27,776 bases of DNA from a virus, in IMG/VR virus record IMGVR_UViG_3300047550_001550, positions 1 through 27,776 of that record. The stretch is one strand, 5' to 3'. A model generated the notes under the pieces. The model worked only from the letters and a program-made list of their open reading frames with translations, did no database searches and was not told the DNA's origin. Positions 11,502-18,411 of this stretch are shown here, in pieces; the stretch's first letter is position 1; each line of letters begins with the position of its first letter. A program made the position numbers and the translations under genes.

Positions 11502-12155
11502 ATGACTATATCATATTTTACTCATGTTCGATGTTTAGGAGATGGTTCACAAGAGAATCCATTCTTTTATAATTATGAATTTTTACCTGAGATTGATGCT
11601 TTATTGATGTTTATCAATAACAGAGCGGCTTGCGTAGATTTAACCAATAACATCGTGAGTGAAAATATGTCCAAACCTCGTTGGTTTGATACTATCAATA
11701 TTGCTCGTAATAAACATATTACTATTATTTATACTTCTTCTGAAGAGGAAGATTTTGCTAATCAGTTAGCATCATTCAGTTCTCAAAGGCCAGTCCGTCC
11801 ATATGCTGAAACATATGAAGCATATATTAACGCAGTATCTAATCATCGTATATGGCTTATAGATTTTTTATCTAATGTTGATGAAACTTTTGACGCTCTA
11901 GATATTAGACAGTATATTCAAAATATATCTTTTATAGATGAAGATTTTAGTGCTATACGGCAGTGGATGATAGATATCATAGATGGCAATAATATTTTAT
12001 TTCCTACAACATTAGTCAACGATAAATTTTGGAATATGGAAAATTTTAATAGACTTTATTCTAACTGGACTCTAGAGGGACCATATTCAGACATTAATAA
12101 AATATTTAAAGCTTTTGAGATTTACAATATGAATTGTATTTTGGAGGTTGTATAA
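11502..12155 (+). CDS. AT-rich orphan protein inside the virion gene block
   Basis: This 217-residue protein has no recognisable domain, membrane segment or signal peptide. It is rich in Asn, Ile, Phe and Asp, and contains an NKHITIIYTSSEEEDF segment and several helical stretches (SAIRQWMIDIIDG). Base composition and codon use are clearly more AT-rich than the genes on either side (many ATA, TTA, AAT and TAT codons), suggesting recent acquisition. Nevertheless it is well integrated: AGGAG lies 5 bases before the ATG, overlapping the previous stop, and its own stop overlaps the next start (TAATG, 12153-12157). A fibre-associated chaperone or moron gene is conceivable, but I assign no function. 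Confidence 0.7.
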   Translation: MTISYFTHVRCLGDGSQENPFFYNYEFLPEIDALLMFINNRAACVDLTNNIVSENMSKPRWFDTINIARNKHITIIYTSSEEEDFANQLASFSSQRPVRPYAETYEAYINAVSNHRIWLIDFLSNVDETFDALDIRQYIQNISFIDEDFSAIRQWMIDIIDGNNILFPTTLVNDKFWNMENFNRLYSNWTLEGPYSDINKIFKAFEIYNMNCILEVV

Positions 12156-13651
12156 TGCCTTTAATTACAAACTTCTCCACAGGTAATGAGTTTACTGGTA
12201 GCCAATCTGGTTGGCCTAATTTAACTGGCACAAAGACACTAAATTTTGATGTATTGAGCAGTGATTCCAATACACCCACTCCTCAGTTAAAACTGACATC
12301 AGGCATTGCTGAATCGGTATATCCACTTCCCGCAAAGGGGAATACGGTTTTATCTGCAACAACAGGAACTGGTACGTCTCTTAACGTCGCACCATCTGCT
12401 ACGCCCGGTTCTAATCGGCTGGTTCTGCTTTGTGTTGTTAACCAAATCGCCAGCGGTACTGCTACGGAGCCTACCATCACAGCGGGATGCGGATTAACGT
12501 GGACTAAAGTAACCACGCAGACATATGGTACGCGTCGTATTACTGTGTTTAGAGCATTAGGGGCATCTCCAACATCGGTCAATATCAATGTTGACTTCGG
12601 TAGCGTATCGCAAGCTCGTATATATGCTTGGGCGTATGATTTTACTAACTGTTATAAAGTGGAAGCTACGGCAGTAAATGCAAGTATCCAAAGTTCGTCT
12701 ACGACCTCCTCATCTGTAACGGGAACCTTAAGCGATCCTGCGGATGAATTTCATAAAACGATGTTTTTCTTTTCGCGTAGCGCGACTACCGGCGGCACCC
12801 CAACCTATACAACTAAAAATAATACCACCCCAACGGCCGTTGATTACTACAGCACCGGCAACAGTCAAGGCTGGGGCGATGTATTAATTGCTAATACACC
12901 AGCAAATTTAGACGATACAGGTTATGATACAGCGACTATTACGTGGGCCGGAACAGCAAATAATGCCATAATTGGCATTAGGCTCATACCGTCATCTTCT
13001 AGTTCTATAAAAGTGCCATTATGTTCATCTGGTACAACTCAAGATAATCTATTAAATGGCACTATTGATTTTAGCTTTATTTATGGTGGCCATCGTACTT
13101 TACTTACTTCTGGCAATTACTTTAGATATCCGCTAAGTACTCCTCAATTTTATTTTTGGACTGATTCATTTACAGGCCCCCCTAGTGGTTATTTTCTAGA
13201 TATATCTCATACTATGACTAAATCTGCTGGTATTGGTTCGGGTGGCAATACGGGAACTATAACAGTTGCTTTATTTTCGTCCGGAGCAGGACAACTTGCA
13301 TCAGCAGGTGCATTTACTTATAACTTAACATCCAGTGGCTTCCGACCTGCGGGAGAGGAGTGGAAATTTTCTATTGTTCTATATCAACAAACGGCAACTA
13401 CTGTTGGTGTAAAGATTATTTATGAAATACCGCCTGTACCGGGAGGCACAGAGAAATATATTGGTGGATTAACATATGAGAATGTCTCAAATCCATCCAA
13501 TTTAAAATATGGAGTATTATTCCCAGCCGCTGAATCTTGGGAGCCACAGACCACCACAAATAAAAAACTTGGTTACTTAAGGGTATCAGATACCGCTTCT
13601 GTTCCGAAGGCCGCTCGTATTCAAGCAGTAAATAGATCGGTGGTCTGGTAA
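12155..13651 (+). CDS. Large beta-rich virion/adhesin-like protein
   Basis: I place the start at ATG 12155, giving 498 residues, because GGAGG (12143-12147) lies 7 bases upstream and the ATG overlaps the preceding stop; an in-frame ATG at 12134 lacks these signals. The protein is Thr/Ser/Gly-rich with repeated beta strands. Residues 60-285 resemble a secreted-type beta sandwich (SNRLVLLCVVNQIASGTATEP, RITVFRALG, NNAIIGIRLIP). Residues 290-490 form a second beta module with a lectin-like feel (FYFWTDSFTGPPSGYFLDISH, EWKFSIVLYQQTATTVGVKIIYE). Function is probably surface attachment or decoration. No catalytic motif is evident and no family can be named. Confidence 0.7.
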   Translation: MPLITNFSTGNEFTGSQSGWPNLTGTKTLNFDVLSSDSNTPTPQLKLTSGIAESVYPLPAKGNTVLSATTGTGTSLNVAPSATPGSNRLVLLCVVNQIASGTATEPTITAGCGLTWTKVTTQTYGTRRITVFRALGASPTSVNINVDFGSVSQARIYAWAYDFTNCYKVEATAVNASIQSSSTTSSSVTGTLSDPADEFHKTMFFFSRSATTGGTPTYTTKNNTTPTAVDYYSTGNSQGWGDVLIANTPANLDDTGYDTATITWAGTANNAIIGIRLIPSSSSSIKVPLCSSGTTQDNLLNGTIDFSFIYGGHRTLLTSGNYFRYPLSTPQFYFWTDSFTGPPSGYFLDISHTMTKSAGIGSGGNTGTITVALFSSGAGQLASAGAFTYNLTSSGFRPAGEEWKFSIVLYQQTATTVGVKIIYEIPPVPGGTEKYIGGLTYENVSNPSNLKYGVLFPAAESWEPQTTTNKKLGYLRVSDTASVPKAARIQAVNRSVVW

Positions 13652-14442
13652 TGGCGCGATCGGGAAGAGGGACATTAACCAGATCTGTATATCGTCCTAT
13701 ACCAAGACAATCATTTTATACACAGATATTGACAGCAGCAATTACCATTGCTGGGGCTAATACAAAATCGGTGGGTAAAGCTTCCAGTGGCTCTATAGCG
13801 TCGTCTGGTGTATATGCATCAGATTTAAGTATCGCTCGGCTTCTTAGCGGAACCCTTGGTCTTGATTCATCTATTATTAAATCCTCAACGAAGCGATTTA
13901 GCGGAACAATTACATCGAATGCTCTAGTAGATGATTTACTGGTATTAACCATAAGTTTATTAGGATCTGTATCTATCGTTAGTGGTGATATTTCATATAT
14001 ACCATCCAAATATTTCACTGGACAGCTGGACAGCAGTGCCACCAAGCAGTTTGCGGTTTCCGCATATTTGACATCATCTTTGGCCGCAGCCGGGACAGTT
14101 CAGAAACTATCAGCCAAGATCTTTGATGGATATCTGGTACCTCAAAGCTCCTTTGCCGAAATTCTATCTGCTTTCCGGATTCTGAGTGGCTCGGTACTAC
14201 CCGCTCAGGTCCTCTCTAAGGTGGCTAGAAAGCCGCTGAGTGGAAATATTTCGGCATCTGGCACCACGAGGCGCACTCTCGCAAAAGTGTTCGCTGGTGC
14301 CTTATCTATGGCGGCTAGTTTAGTTAAGCAACGAGTCGGAGATATTAATGCTGTCTCTGCTGTAATCAGCATTGAGACGATTGTCAATATCACCATGACA
14401 TATGAGGATAAATCAATAGTACTTGCTATTGATGGCATTTAA
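13651..14442 (+). CDS. Repeat protein of 18-20-residue units, unknown virion role
   Basis: This 263-residue protein starts in a TAATG overlap with the preceding gene. From about residue 28 to 240 it is built of some ten or eleven degenerate units, each beginning (F/L)-(S/T/A)-G-x-(L/I/V), followed by Ser/Ala-rich residues and often ending in Lys. Unit glycines fall at 47, 67, 85, 105, 124, 160, 180, 198 and 216, with a degenerate unit near 142. The even period and lack of charge in the cores suggest a beta-solenoid or a stacked helical hairpin rod. Placed among fibre genes, it may form a shaft. The N-terminus is basic (MARSGRGTLTRSVYRPIPRQ). No named family is assigned. Confidence 0.65.
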   Translation: MARSGRGTLTRSVYRPIPRQSFYTQILTAAITIAGANTKSVGKASSGSIASSGVYASDLSIARLLSGTLGLDSSIIKSSTKRFSGTITSNALVDDLLVLTISLLGSVSIVSGDISYIPSKYFTGQLDSSATKQFAVSAYLTSSLAAAGTVQKLSAKIFDGYLVPQSSFAEILSAFRILSGSVLPAQVLSKVARKPLSGNISASGTTRRTLAKVFAGALSMAASLVKQRVGDINAVSAVISIETIVNITMTYEDKSIVLAIDGI

Positions 14443-14467
14443 GGAAGAAGGGAGTTATAATAACACT

Positions 14468-14761
14468 ATGGCAATAACGACTGTTTACACGGGGGACACA
14501 ATTAGAATCAAAGGGACATTTAAAAACAGTTCTAACGTCTTGATTGACGCTGATGCCAATGCCGTCACTTTTACGGTATATAGCTATGAAACCAAGAAGA
14601 TTTTAAGCACTGGCAATGCCAGTCGGCTGTCTACGGGTATTTTTTATTACGACTACGAGGTTCCCAGCACGGAAACCAAGTATATAGTGGAGTTAAAGGG
14701 TGACTTTGATGGCTACCCACAACTGGCAAGGTCAGTGATAAAAGCCAAGTTTAGGATTTAA
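14468..14761 (+). CDS. Single-domain beta-sandwich protein, duplicate of the next gene's N-terminus
   Basis: I choose ATG 14468 (97 residues, MAITTVYTGDTIRIKG). In-frame starts at 14423 (TTG) and 14432 (ATG) exist but have no ribosome site, whereas a purine-rich AAGGAAGAAGGGAG run (14441-14454) precedes 14468, at a rather long spacing. The protein is one small beta sandwich: strand patterns FKNSSNVLIDADANAVTFTV, GIFYYDYEVP and KYIVELKGDFDG. Its pattern matches residues 1-98 of the following connector protein, which suggests an in-situ duplication. It resembles the small BppU/Ig-like domains found in phage structural clusters. Role unknown; it probably packs on the connector or neck. Confidence 0.65.
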   Translation: MAITTVYTGDTIRIKGTFKNSSNVLIDADANAVTFTVYSYETKKILSTGNASRLSTGIFYYDYEVPSTETKYIVELKGDFDGYPQLARSVIKAKFRI

Positions 14762-14763
14762 AT

Positions 14764-15651
14764 ATGGCCACACAGGTGTATACGAAGCAAAATCAAGAGT
14801 ATGAAGCTACGTTGAGTTTAGCCTCTGACGCCGACATCGTTAGTGGTGATTATCAAGTCTTTGCCTCGCTAGTGCATGAGTGGGGTGACACGATTGTAGA
14901 TGAAGAGTTAGCGACAAGAGACGCCGCCGGTGAATATAGCTACAATTTTACTGCCACGGATCTTAATAGCTTTGGAAAACACAAAATCGTCTGGAAATAC
15001 ACAGAAGGCGGAGATGATTTTACGTCTACGGCGTTTATCAATGTTTATACCCCCTACATCACAGAGGGTGAGTTTTTTGAGACGTATCCAGAGCTAGAAA
15101 CTGACTTCTCAGAGAAGTTTGATGGCTTGGAGCGCAGGGTTCGATCCTTTATCGACACCATTTGCGGTCAGAATTTTCAATCGATCCAGAATAAGTCCTT
15201 GACTTATGAAGGGGACGATCATGAAAACATCTTCCTTGGCATCCGTTGCACCAAATTAATTAGTGCTACAGAGAAACCCGATGTTGACATCTCAGATCAA
15301 GTAGAGGTAACGGTAGAGTCAAAAATGTACATGCGACGAATCGAGCAGATTATCCCTATCGCTACACAGGAAAAGCAGTACATTCAACCTAAATTTATGG
15401 ATGGCAGCTTTTATACTTTCACAGCCAACTGGGGATGGGACCATGTTCCATCAAATATCACCGAAGCCGCTAGCTTATTGATTTATGACTTCATGAACGA
15501 CGACACTGCTTATCCCAAGCATGGTATTTCTAATGCTAAGATGGATCAATACTCGCTGACATTCTCTGATGCTGCAATGTCTGGTACTGGAAATATTGAG
15601 GCTGATGTGCTACTGATGGATTACACCATCTACACAATGGGGCTAATATGA
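14764..15651 (+). CDS. Head-tail connector (adaptor) with N-terminal beta-sandwich
   Basis: This 295-residue protein has two parts. Residues 1-98 form a small beta sandwich like the preceding gene's product. Residues 99-295 look like the helical gp6/gp15-type adaptor that docks under the portal: YITEGEFFETYPELETDFSEKFDGLERRV (segments), a helix around RSFIDTICGQNF, then strands and the TEAASLLIYDFMNDD helix near the C-terminus. Plain adaptors are about 100-200 residues, so the N-terminal domain is an addition. It starts two bases after the upstream stop. Its TGA overlaps the next start (ATGA), placing it in the coupled connector cassette. Confidence 0.75.
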   Translation: MATQVYTKQNQEYEATLSLASDADIVSGDYQVFASLVHEWGDTIVDEELATRDAAGEYSYNFTATDLNSFGKHKIVWKYTEGGDDFTSTAFINVYTPYITEGEFFETYPELETDFSEKFDGLERRVRSFIDTICGQNFQSIQNKSLTYEGDDHENIFLGIRCTKLISATEKPDVDISDQVEVTVESKMYMRRIEQIIPIATQEKQYIQPKFMDGSFYTFTANWGWDHVPSNITEAASLLIYDFMNDDTAYPKHGISNAKMDQYSLTFSDAAMSGTGNIEADVLLMDYTIYTMGLI

Positions 15652-16022
15652 TAATCACCAGTGTGCGTATGGTTCACAAGGTCGATATCTATAAAAAGAC
15701 GACTACAACAAATGCTGCCGGACAGAAGAAACCCACATGGAGTGCCGATCAAGTATCGGTGAAATGTGCCTTTATTCCTCAATTTAACGATAATCGCAAC
15801 TATATGACGACTCCGGTGTATGCACATAACGAAATTATTTCTTTTGCATTTAATGGAGATACAAATATAGACTTTAGTAAAAGATTGTACAATGTTACTG
15901 ATCGGTTTGGTAATGTGTTAGAAACAGGCCCTATTGAGATTACTAGCATTGTCAAAGTACCGGGATTTTATGGTAAAATTCATCATATTGAAGTCTCTGG
16001 TTATAGGGTGGTGGATGAATAA
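15648..16022 (+). CDS. Head-closure protein
   Basis: This 124-residue protein has the size, order and strand pattern of head-closure (stopper) proteins of the SPP1 gp16/HK97 type, which seal the portal after DNA packaging and form the tail interface. Typical features are the start VHKVDIYKKTTTTNAAGQKK, a middle segment with NEIISFAFNGDTNIDF and the late strands HHIEVSGYRVV. It overlaps the upstream stop as ATGA and the downstream start as TAATG. A methionine at residue 8 (VRMVHKVD) is an alternative start, but the upstream overlap favours 15648. Confidence 0.75.
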   Translation: MIITSVRMVHKVDIYKKTTTTNAAGQKKPTWSADQVSVKCAFIPQFNDNRNYMTTPVYAHNEIISFAFNGDTNIDFSKRLYNVTDRFGNVLETGPIEITSIVKVPGFYGKIHHIEVSGYRVVDE

Positions 16023-16510
16023 TGTTGGATATCAACATCAAAAAACAGAGTATTTCACAAATTAAAAGTTTTGCGGTTAAAACGACCAACGACCAAAGGA
16101 AGAATATCTCTAAAGCTTTGAAGTATGCCCGTGAAGACACCATCAAAGAAGCCACGATGGAAATTGAAAGCCTTTTTACCGAGCACGAAGGAAGGCATCC
16201 CGATGCTGAGAAGCATGGCATGGAGCATTTTGAGTTTGTGCCTAATCAGAGTTTCATGGGTAATCAGATTGTTTTTGGATTGGAAGCCAGACCAGCAGAT
16301 GAAGTTGGTATTTTCTTGATGGGCGGCACCGAGCCTCATGTCATTGAGGGTAGAGACTGGAACCTTTTATCGTTTGAGTTTACTGAGGGTGGCAGGTTCA
16401 TTGGCCCATCAACTTTTCATCCCGGCATTGAAGGTCGGATTGATGAGATGGAAGAAATTGTCAATGAGATATTTATAAAAAATATTAATAAATATTTAGG
16501 AATGGCATAA
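16022..16510 (+). CDS. Neck/tail-completion protein, HK97 gp10-like
   Basis: This 162-residue protein fits the HK97-gp10 family found between head closure and tail terminator. It has a long N-terminal helix (QRKNISKALKYAREDTIKEA), a central segment including GTEPHVIEGRDW, the family-typical FHPGIEGRIDEM motif near the end, and a closing helix (EEIVNEIFIKNINKYLG). It acts in joining the pre-assembled tail to the filled head or in tail completion. Its ATG overlaps the previous TAA by one base and its own stop overlaps the next ATG, so the cassette is tightly coupled. Confidence 0.8.
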   Translation: MLDINIKKQSISQIKSFAVKTTNDQRKNISKALKYAREDTIKEATMEIESLFTEHEGRHPDAEKHGMEHFEFVPNQSFMGNQIVFGLEARPADEVGIFLMGGTEPHVIEGRDWNLLSFEFTEGGRFIGPSTFHPGIEGRIDEMEEIVNEIFIKNINKYLGMA

Positions 16511-16923
16511 TGTTAATTTATAGCGTCAATGACTTTTTACAAAATGATGCTACGATCTTATCTCTATCTGAAAAAGAAGAGATCACAATCTTTCCTATGG
16601 TTGGATACGACGAAGAAGTAGCACCAATTATTATCTATGATTACCTGCCCGACATCAAAGATGAGCACATGTTCTATATTCATCACGACAGGGTGATTTA
16701 TTCGGTTCTTGATGTTGACGCTGAGCGTGGGTTTGCCGTGCGGAACGAGATAATATCTAAACTCAATCAATCAGACGAAATTCAGTTAGAGGCTATAGAT
16801 GATACATATGGTAGAATGTTATATATGAATCTGGTGAGATCGACTGACCGTCAGCCGACTCAGCCCGAGGGTTATTATCAGTTCATTTCCATCTTTGAGA
16901 TGTGCTGGATTCCCAACGACTAG
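16510..16923 (+). CDS. Tail terminator protein
   Basis: This 137-residue protein fits the lambda gpU / SPP1 gp17 type terminator, a hexamer that caps the growing tail tube and fixes the attachment surface. Seen here are an N-terminal helix (SVNDFLQNDATIL), strands VAPIIIYDYLP and DRVIYSVLDVDAERGF, a helix VRNEIISKLNQ and a final strand YYQFISIFEMCWI. Position between the gp10-like gene and the tail tube is exactly canonical. It is the last member of the coupled connector cassette; a promoter begins two bases after its stop. Confidence 0.78.
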   Translation: MLIYSVNDFLQNDATILSLSEKEEITIFPMVGYDEEVAPIIIYDYLPDIKDEHMFYIHHDRVIYSVLDVDAERGFAVRNEIISKLNQSDEIQLEAIDDTYGRMLYMNLVRSTDRQPTQPEGYYQFISIFEMCWIPND

Positions 16924-16924
16924 A

Positions 16925-16953
16925 TTGCTTTATATACAAAAATAAGTTATGAT
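16925..16953 (+). promoter_or_regulatory. Promoter for the tail-tube operon, near-leaderless
   Basis: TTGCTT (16925-16930), a 17-base spacer and TATGAT (16948-16953) start one base after the stop codon of the terminator gene. ATG 16962 follows after 8 bases, leaving a leader of about 2 bases. A second in-frame ATG at 16968 has AGGGG 8 bases upstream and could be used by transcripts starting further upstream. Confidence 0.6.
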
Positions 16954-16961
16954 AGGGGTAT

Positions 16962-17159
16962 ATGGCAATGTATACTGCAATTACATACATTGGCAAAACG
17001 CCAGGTTTTATCGCTAGGGTAGGTAAGCGCACATATGAATTTGAGTGGCAAAAGTCATTAGGCATCGGCAGACGGCCTGAAGAGGTTGATTTTGTCCATG
17101 CCGTGCGTCTATCCAAGCGAAGGGATAGAAACGGCAAGAAAATGTTTGTCCTTGAATAA
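16962..17159 (+). CDS. Small basic hypothetical protein before the tail tube
   Basis: This 65-residue protein reads IGKTPGFIARVGKRTYEFEWQ, then RRPEEVDFVHAVRLSKRR and a final KKMFVLE strand. The pattern of strand, strand, helix and strand with many Lys/Arg suggests a small nucleic-acid- or protein-binding domain, but I cannot name it. Two starts are possible: ATG 16962, nearly leaderless from the promoter at 16925-16953, or ATG 16968 with AGGGG upstream. Its stop codon is embedded in the AAGGAGG ribosome site of the tail-tube gene, so the two are linked. Confidence 0.65.
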   Translation: MAMYTAITYIGKTPGFIARVGKRTYEFEWQKSLGIGRRPEEVDFVHAVRLSKRRDRNGKKMFVLE

Positions 17160-17171
17160 GGAGGTTATTTC

Positions 17172-17765
17172 ATGGCTGTAACATTCGCAAATATTATTGT
17201 AGGTGAGGGTACGCTGGCCGTTGGTAGCAACGCTAGCACATCTTCAGCTCTTGGCAGCACAACTTTCTACGATGTAGGTGGTACTCAGGAAGGCGTTATG
17301 ATTTCTTGGGAGCCAGACATGGTGGACATTGAGGTTGACCAGTTCGGTGACGCTGCTCGCGTTATCCAGTCAAAGGTTAAGGTAATGGTTAAGACGACCC
17401 TTGCTGAGAACACCTTCGACAACCTTGCCCTTGCTTGGGGCTACGGTGGTGCCACCAACTTTGGTGACGCCGCTAAGGGTTCACTTGAGCCCGGTGTGCA
17501 AACTGGGGGCACAACGCTTAACCTTGGTATTCACGCTCCTCTTCCCGAAGAGCGTCAGATCAAGGTTGTAGGCCCCGCCCCGGGTACTTCGGTAACCCAG
17601 CGTAAGGTTCGTACCTACACATGCAAGCGTGCTATTTCATTCGGTACTGTGGAGCAGGGGTACCAGCGTAACGACAACGTTAAGCTGCCTGTTGAGTTCC
17701 GAATCCTTCCGGATGCTTCTGCAACTGGTAAGGAATATGGTACAATTGTAGACAGCAACGCTTAA
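17172..17765 (+). CDS. Major tail tube protein
   Basis: This 197-residue protein polymerises as stacked hexameric rings around the tape measure to make the tail tube. The sequence fits the tail-tube fold: early strands with GEGTLAVGSNAST and TFYDVGGTQEGVMISWEPDMV, the highly typical EVDQFGDAARVIQSKVKVMVKTTLAE block, and late strands KVRTYTCKRAISFG and KLPVEFRILPDAS. AAGGAGG lies 7 bases before the ATG, the strongest ribosome site in the tail module. Codon use is as biased as the capsid gene, as expected for an abundant product. It precedes the chaperone and tape-measure genes in standard order. Confidence 0.9.
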   Translation: MAVTFANIIVGEGTLAVGSNASTSSALGSTTFYDVGGTQEGVMISWEPDMVDIEVDQFGDAARVIQSKVKVMVKTTLAENTFDNLALAWGYGGATNFGDAAKGSLEPGVQTGGTTLNLGIHAPLPEERQIKVVGPAPGTSVTQRKVRTYTCKRAISFGTVEQGYQRNDNVKLPVEFRILPDASATGKEYGTIVDSNA

Positions 17766-17793
17766 TAAAATACAATTTAGGAGGTGAGTCTTT

Positions 17794-18096
17794 GTGAGCA
17801 ACAAGGACTTAGTAACTGGAACAAAAATTTCAATCGGTGAAGAGACAGTAGAGGTTCGACCTCTGACTATCCGTCAGCTTCGTAGATTCGTTAAGGTTGT
17901 AGGGGATCTCAATTTCGAGGACCAGACAGAACTTAGCGATGAGGACATTGACAAGATGGTAGAAGCTGCCAGTATCGCCCTTGAAAAGGCTGCTCCAGAG
18001 TTAGCAAAAGATACTGATGCTATTGAAGATGCTTTAGACATCAGGACCTTTAATGCAATCCTCAACGCTGCAATGGGCGCAGACCCAAACGAGTAA
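17794..18096 (+). CDS. Tail assembly chaperone, short form (G-type)
   Basis: This 100-residue protein starts with GTG, with AGGAGG 9 bases upstream. It is a soluble helper that binds the tape measure and recruits tail-tube subunits; it is not in the finished virion. The sequence is a small N-terminal beta region (TKISIGEETVEVRPLT) followed by acidic helices (LSDEDIDKMVEAASIALEKAAPEL and later). It ends DPNE at a TAA four bases... that is, one codon after the CCCAAAC slippery site. Most ribosomes should stop here, and a minority shift to make the longer GT-type fusion. Confidence 0.85.
   Translation: MSNKDLVTGTKISIGEETVEVRPLTIRQLRRFVKVVGDLNFEDQTELSDEDIDKMVEAASIALEKAAPELAKDTDAIEDALDIRTFNAILNAAMGADPNE
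18084..18090 (+). promoter_or_regulatory. -1 frameshift slippery site CCCAAAC
   Basis: C CCA AAC, read in the zero frame as Pro-Asn, fits the X XXY YYZ rule for -1 slippage. The zero-frame codon after it is GAG and then TAA. After slippage the frame runs open from CGA 18090 to TAG 18410. A 17-bp stem begins 7 bases downstream, the usual distance for a stimulator. Confidence 0.85.
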
Positions 18097-18410
18097 CGGA
18101 GGGGGGGTCGTCATCGGGTGAAGGACTTCATTTCGATGACCTCCCCCTCCTTACCTATGAAAAAGAGGTTTTCTGTGAGTGTGGAGCTTGGAGTAACTTT
18201 TATCATATGGAAGACTCGCTGACTTTGGAAGAACTCATTGAGCTATATGATTCTGCGTTAGAAAGACAGCAAAGACTTATGAAAACTGTAGCTGCTGCGA
18301 TGGGGGCCGATGTTTCTGACAGCAGTCCATCACAGCAAGGATATAATATCGCCGGGAATAATGACCTCGGCTTTTTGCCTATTAGCATAGGCTATGAGAC
18401 AATGGAGTAG
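18090..18410 (+). CDS. Tail assembly chaperone, frameshifted C-terminal part (T-type)
   Basis: This is the second half of the G-T chaperone fusion, made only by ribosomes that slip back one base on CCCAAAC. It adds 106 residues (from CGA at 18090) to the first 99, giving a 205-residue protein. The linker is Gly/Ser-rich (TEGGSSSGEG), followed by DLPLLTYEKEVFCECGAW and a helix with LTLEELIELYDSALERQQRLMK. In lambda and relatives the T part binds the tape measure and G recruits tube subunits (established). An ATG at 18207 in this frame has no ribosome site, so independent translation is unlikely. CxC residues (FCECG) are a point of interest. The stop overlaps the tape-measure ribosome site. Confidence 0.82.
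   Translation, partial: RVTEGGSSSGEGLHFDDLPLLTYEKEVFCECGAWSNFYHMEDSLTLEELIELYDSALERQQRLMKTVAAAMGADVSDSSPSQQGYNIAGNNDLGFLPISIGYETME
18098..18150 (+). promoter_or_regulatory. Stem-loop stimulating the -1 frameshift
   Basis: Bases 18098-18107 pair with 18141-18150 (10 bp, one G-U), a 2-base bulge (18108-18109) follows, and 18110-18116 pair with 18134-18140 (7 bp). The 17-base loop can itself form a small TGAA/TTCA hairpin (18119-18130). The seven-G run makes the lower stem very stable. It lies 7 bases after the slippery site. Confidence 0.75.
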
Positions 18411-18411
18411 T

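Noticed and set aside
12134-12154. Earlier ATG for the 12155 gene
   Set aside because: GGAGG is 7 bases from ATG 12155, which overlaps the preceding stop. The upstream ATG has no ribosome site and lies inside the previous gene.
18207-18410. Independent small gene starting at ATG 18207
   Set aside because: There is no ribosome site, and the frame is open back to the CCCAAAC slip site. It is better explained as the -1 extension of the chaperone.
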